6,853 nt of DNA from contig JAEDEK010000101.1 of the NCBI GenBank assembly GCA_016293365.1, positions 1-6,853 of the forward strand. Direction: 5' to 3'. The notes beneath the pieces were generated by a model that worked only from the letters and a program-made list of their open reading frames with translations, was not told the DNA's origin and made no database searches. A program made the translations under genes and the position numbers. Position 1 is the stretch's first letter. The number at the start of each line of letters is the position of its first letter. The stretch is from Bulleidia sp. Its GTDB lineage: Bacteria; Bacillota_I; Bacilli_A; Erysipelotrichales; Erysipelotrichaceae. Below, piece by piece: positions 6,035-6,853 of this stretch.

Positions 6035-6071
6035 AAGAGGAATGTACGTCTGATGATACATTCCTCTTTTT
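6035..6071 (+). terminator. Strong terminator after the EIIA-PNPOx unit, probably bidirectional
   Basis: AAGAGGAATGTA (6035-6046) and TACATTCCTCTT (6057-6068) form a perfect 12-bp stem with a 10-nt loop, and a run of five T ends at 6071. It begins 5 bp after the PNPOx stop. On the minus strand the same hairpin is followed by CGTTTTATT, so it may also stop transcription coming from the tnpB fragment. Confidence 0.85.
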
Positions 6072-6130
6072 AGAATATCTTCTGAAGGCTTTACAAAGAA
6101 AGATCAGCAACAGATTATACAATATGATCT

Positions 6131-6181
6131 GCTTCAAAGACATTGAAGTAAGATTGAAGCAGAGATTGAAGTACTTCAATG
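6131..6181. repeat. Clustered ATTGAAG repeats with a 16-bp palindrome
   Basis: ATTGAAG occurs at 6142, 6153 and 6165, at steps of 11 and 12 bp. The third copy is part of a perfect palindrome, ATTGAAGTACTTCAAT (6165-6180). CATTGAAGTA (6141-6150) also pairs with TACTTCAATG (6172-6181), and GCTTCAA (6131-6137) pairs with TTGAAGC (6154-6160), so several alternative hairpins are possible. The cluster lies just past the point where tnpB homology ends, where the hairpin-bearing right end and guide-RNA region of an IS200/IS605-type element would be expected. That identity is an inference. Confidence 0.5.
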
Positions 6182-6230
6182 TCGCAGAGGTTGTACATAT
6201 GGTGTGCCGATCGTTCTTAGCTGGAGGTTG

Positions 6231-6836
6231 ATCAAATTCAGTATCGTTCTTTCTTGTCATGGGAATGTGAAAGTACCATTCATCTTTCAGGGATACAATC
6301 TTTCCTGTTCCAAATGACCATGTACCATCAAAGTAATCACTGAAACATGCAGGTACATCAAAAGTCACTTTGATTCTGCCATCCAGCGTGTTCAAAGAAA
6401 GGTATGTTGTATTCGTCTTTTGGTCTGTTACAAAGCTGTAATCTCTGTTTCTGACAAGATCTGCCTGTGGTCGGGAAAACAGAACAGGTTTCTGCAACCA
6501 GTCCAGATTCCGGTAGACACAGTGCCACTGATTCGTATAGACATCCTTGAACTTGTAAGGCTTTTCCTTCATCTGTGTTCTGATCCCATCGTATCTGGCT
6601 GTCACGGTTCGGATTGCGGATTGTGTCATCTGTGACTTCAATCCAAACTCAGAACGTATTGTCTGATACAGCCTGTTACTAAGAGTTACAGAACTCATCG
6701 GAAAGTCGTGGTCAAAGATATACTGAGACACGAAATTACAGGCAAGATGATACTGCTCTGTCACATGGATGACAGAGCTTATATCACTGTCATCCATGTG
6801 AATATGCAGTTTCATTGTCTTAACCGTATCAGCCAT
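6231..6836 (-). pseudogene. tnpB: 5' half of tnpB from an IS200/IS605-type element (C-terminal nuclease half missing)
   Basis: TnpB is the RNA-guided endonuclease carried by IS200/IS605 elements. The start is the ATG at 6836, behind AAGGAG (6848-6843), rather than the upstream TTG at 6851. About 202 residues look like the TnpB N-terminal region: a SRPQADLVRNRDYSF stretch (121-135, typical of the family), a TTYLSLNTLDGRIKV strand pair (143-157) and DEWYFHIPM (185-193). In intact TnpB the first RuvC motif, of the GIDRGxN type, comes next. Here it is absent, as are the later catalytic Glu/Asp motifs and the zinc finger. The frame stays open to 5991, but its last 75 or so residues read through the repeat cluster, the terminator and the antisense of the PNPOx gene and are not TnpB. 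Full-length relatives have about 370-430 residues. The product cannot cut DNA. The upstream end of the element lies outside the window. Confidence 0.8.
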
Positions 6837-6853
6837 TCTGTTCTCCTTCAATA

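Noticed and set aside
5991..6230. C-terminal 75-80 residues of the open frame that contains the tnpB fragment
   Set aside because: This part reads through the repeat cluster, a terminator and the antisense of the PNPOx gene, so it is a fortuitous extension and not a protein domain.

Overview
The window looks like a chromosomal segment of a low-to-mid GC Bacillota (Firmicutes) bacterium. Evidence is the strong AAGGAG-type ribosome binding sites, AT-rich intergenic DNA, hairpin terminators, and a glucose-family PTS with a GH4 phospho-glycosidase and an RpiR-type regulator, as in the Bacillus subtilis glvA-glvR-glvC maltose locus. An anaerobic gut lineage such as Erysipelotrichia is a guess from gene style and cannot be proven from this sequence. 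UGA ends genes of normal family length, so the standard bacterial code applies.

Layout. Positions 1-237 are the 3' end of msrA, closed by an intrinsic terminator (296-318). A 278-bp intergenic region follows, rich in inverted repeats and holding the likely promoter and operators of the sugar operon. Then come a GH4 6-phospho-alpha-glucosidase (516-1841) and, 24 bp downstream, a PTS EIICB permease (1866-3386). This unit converges on an RpiR-family regulator on the minus strand (3422-4960), with a 13-bp-stem hairpin between them. The regulator is divergent, across 59 bp, from a stand-alone glucose-family EIIA (5020-5502). EIIA is followed without a terminator by a flavin-binding PNPOx/NimA-like protein (5566-6030) whose normal N-terminus is interrupted by a stop codon, and then by a strong terminator (6035-6071). 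The right end is a tnpB remnant of an IS200/IS605-type element on the minus strand, with a cluster of short repeats at its 3' side.

How the genes fit together. EIIA (phospho-His) passes phosphate to EIIB (Cys450 of the EIICB), and EIIC imports and phosphorylates an alpha-glucoside such as maltose. The NAD/metal-dependent GH4 enzyme then cleaves the 6-phospho-disaccharide to glucose-6-phosphate and a free sugar. The RpiR-type protein carries phosphosugar-sensing SIS domains and is the obvious candidate regulator. The full EII set is thus split over two transcription units that flank the regulator.

I see no clearly new multi-gene system. The points most worth checking are the tandemly duplicated RpiR regulator (HTH-SIS-HTH-SIS in one chain), the nonsense codon in the PNPOx N-terminus, the CDQP variant of the GH4 active-site signature, the palindrome placed between the -35 and -10 of the probable operon promoter, and the tnpB fragment that may be an internally deleted element.
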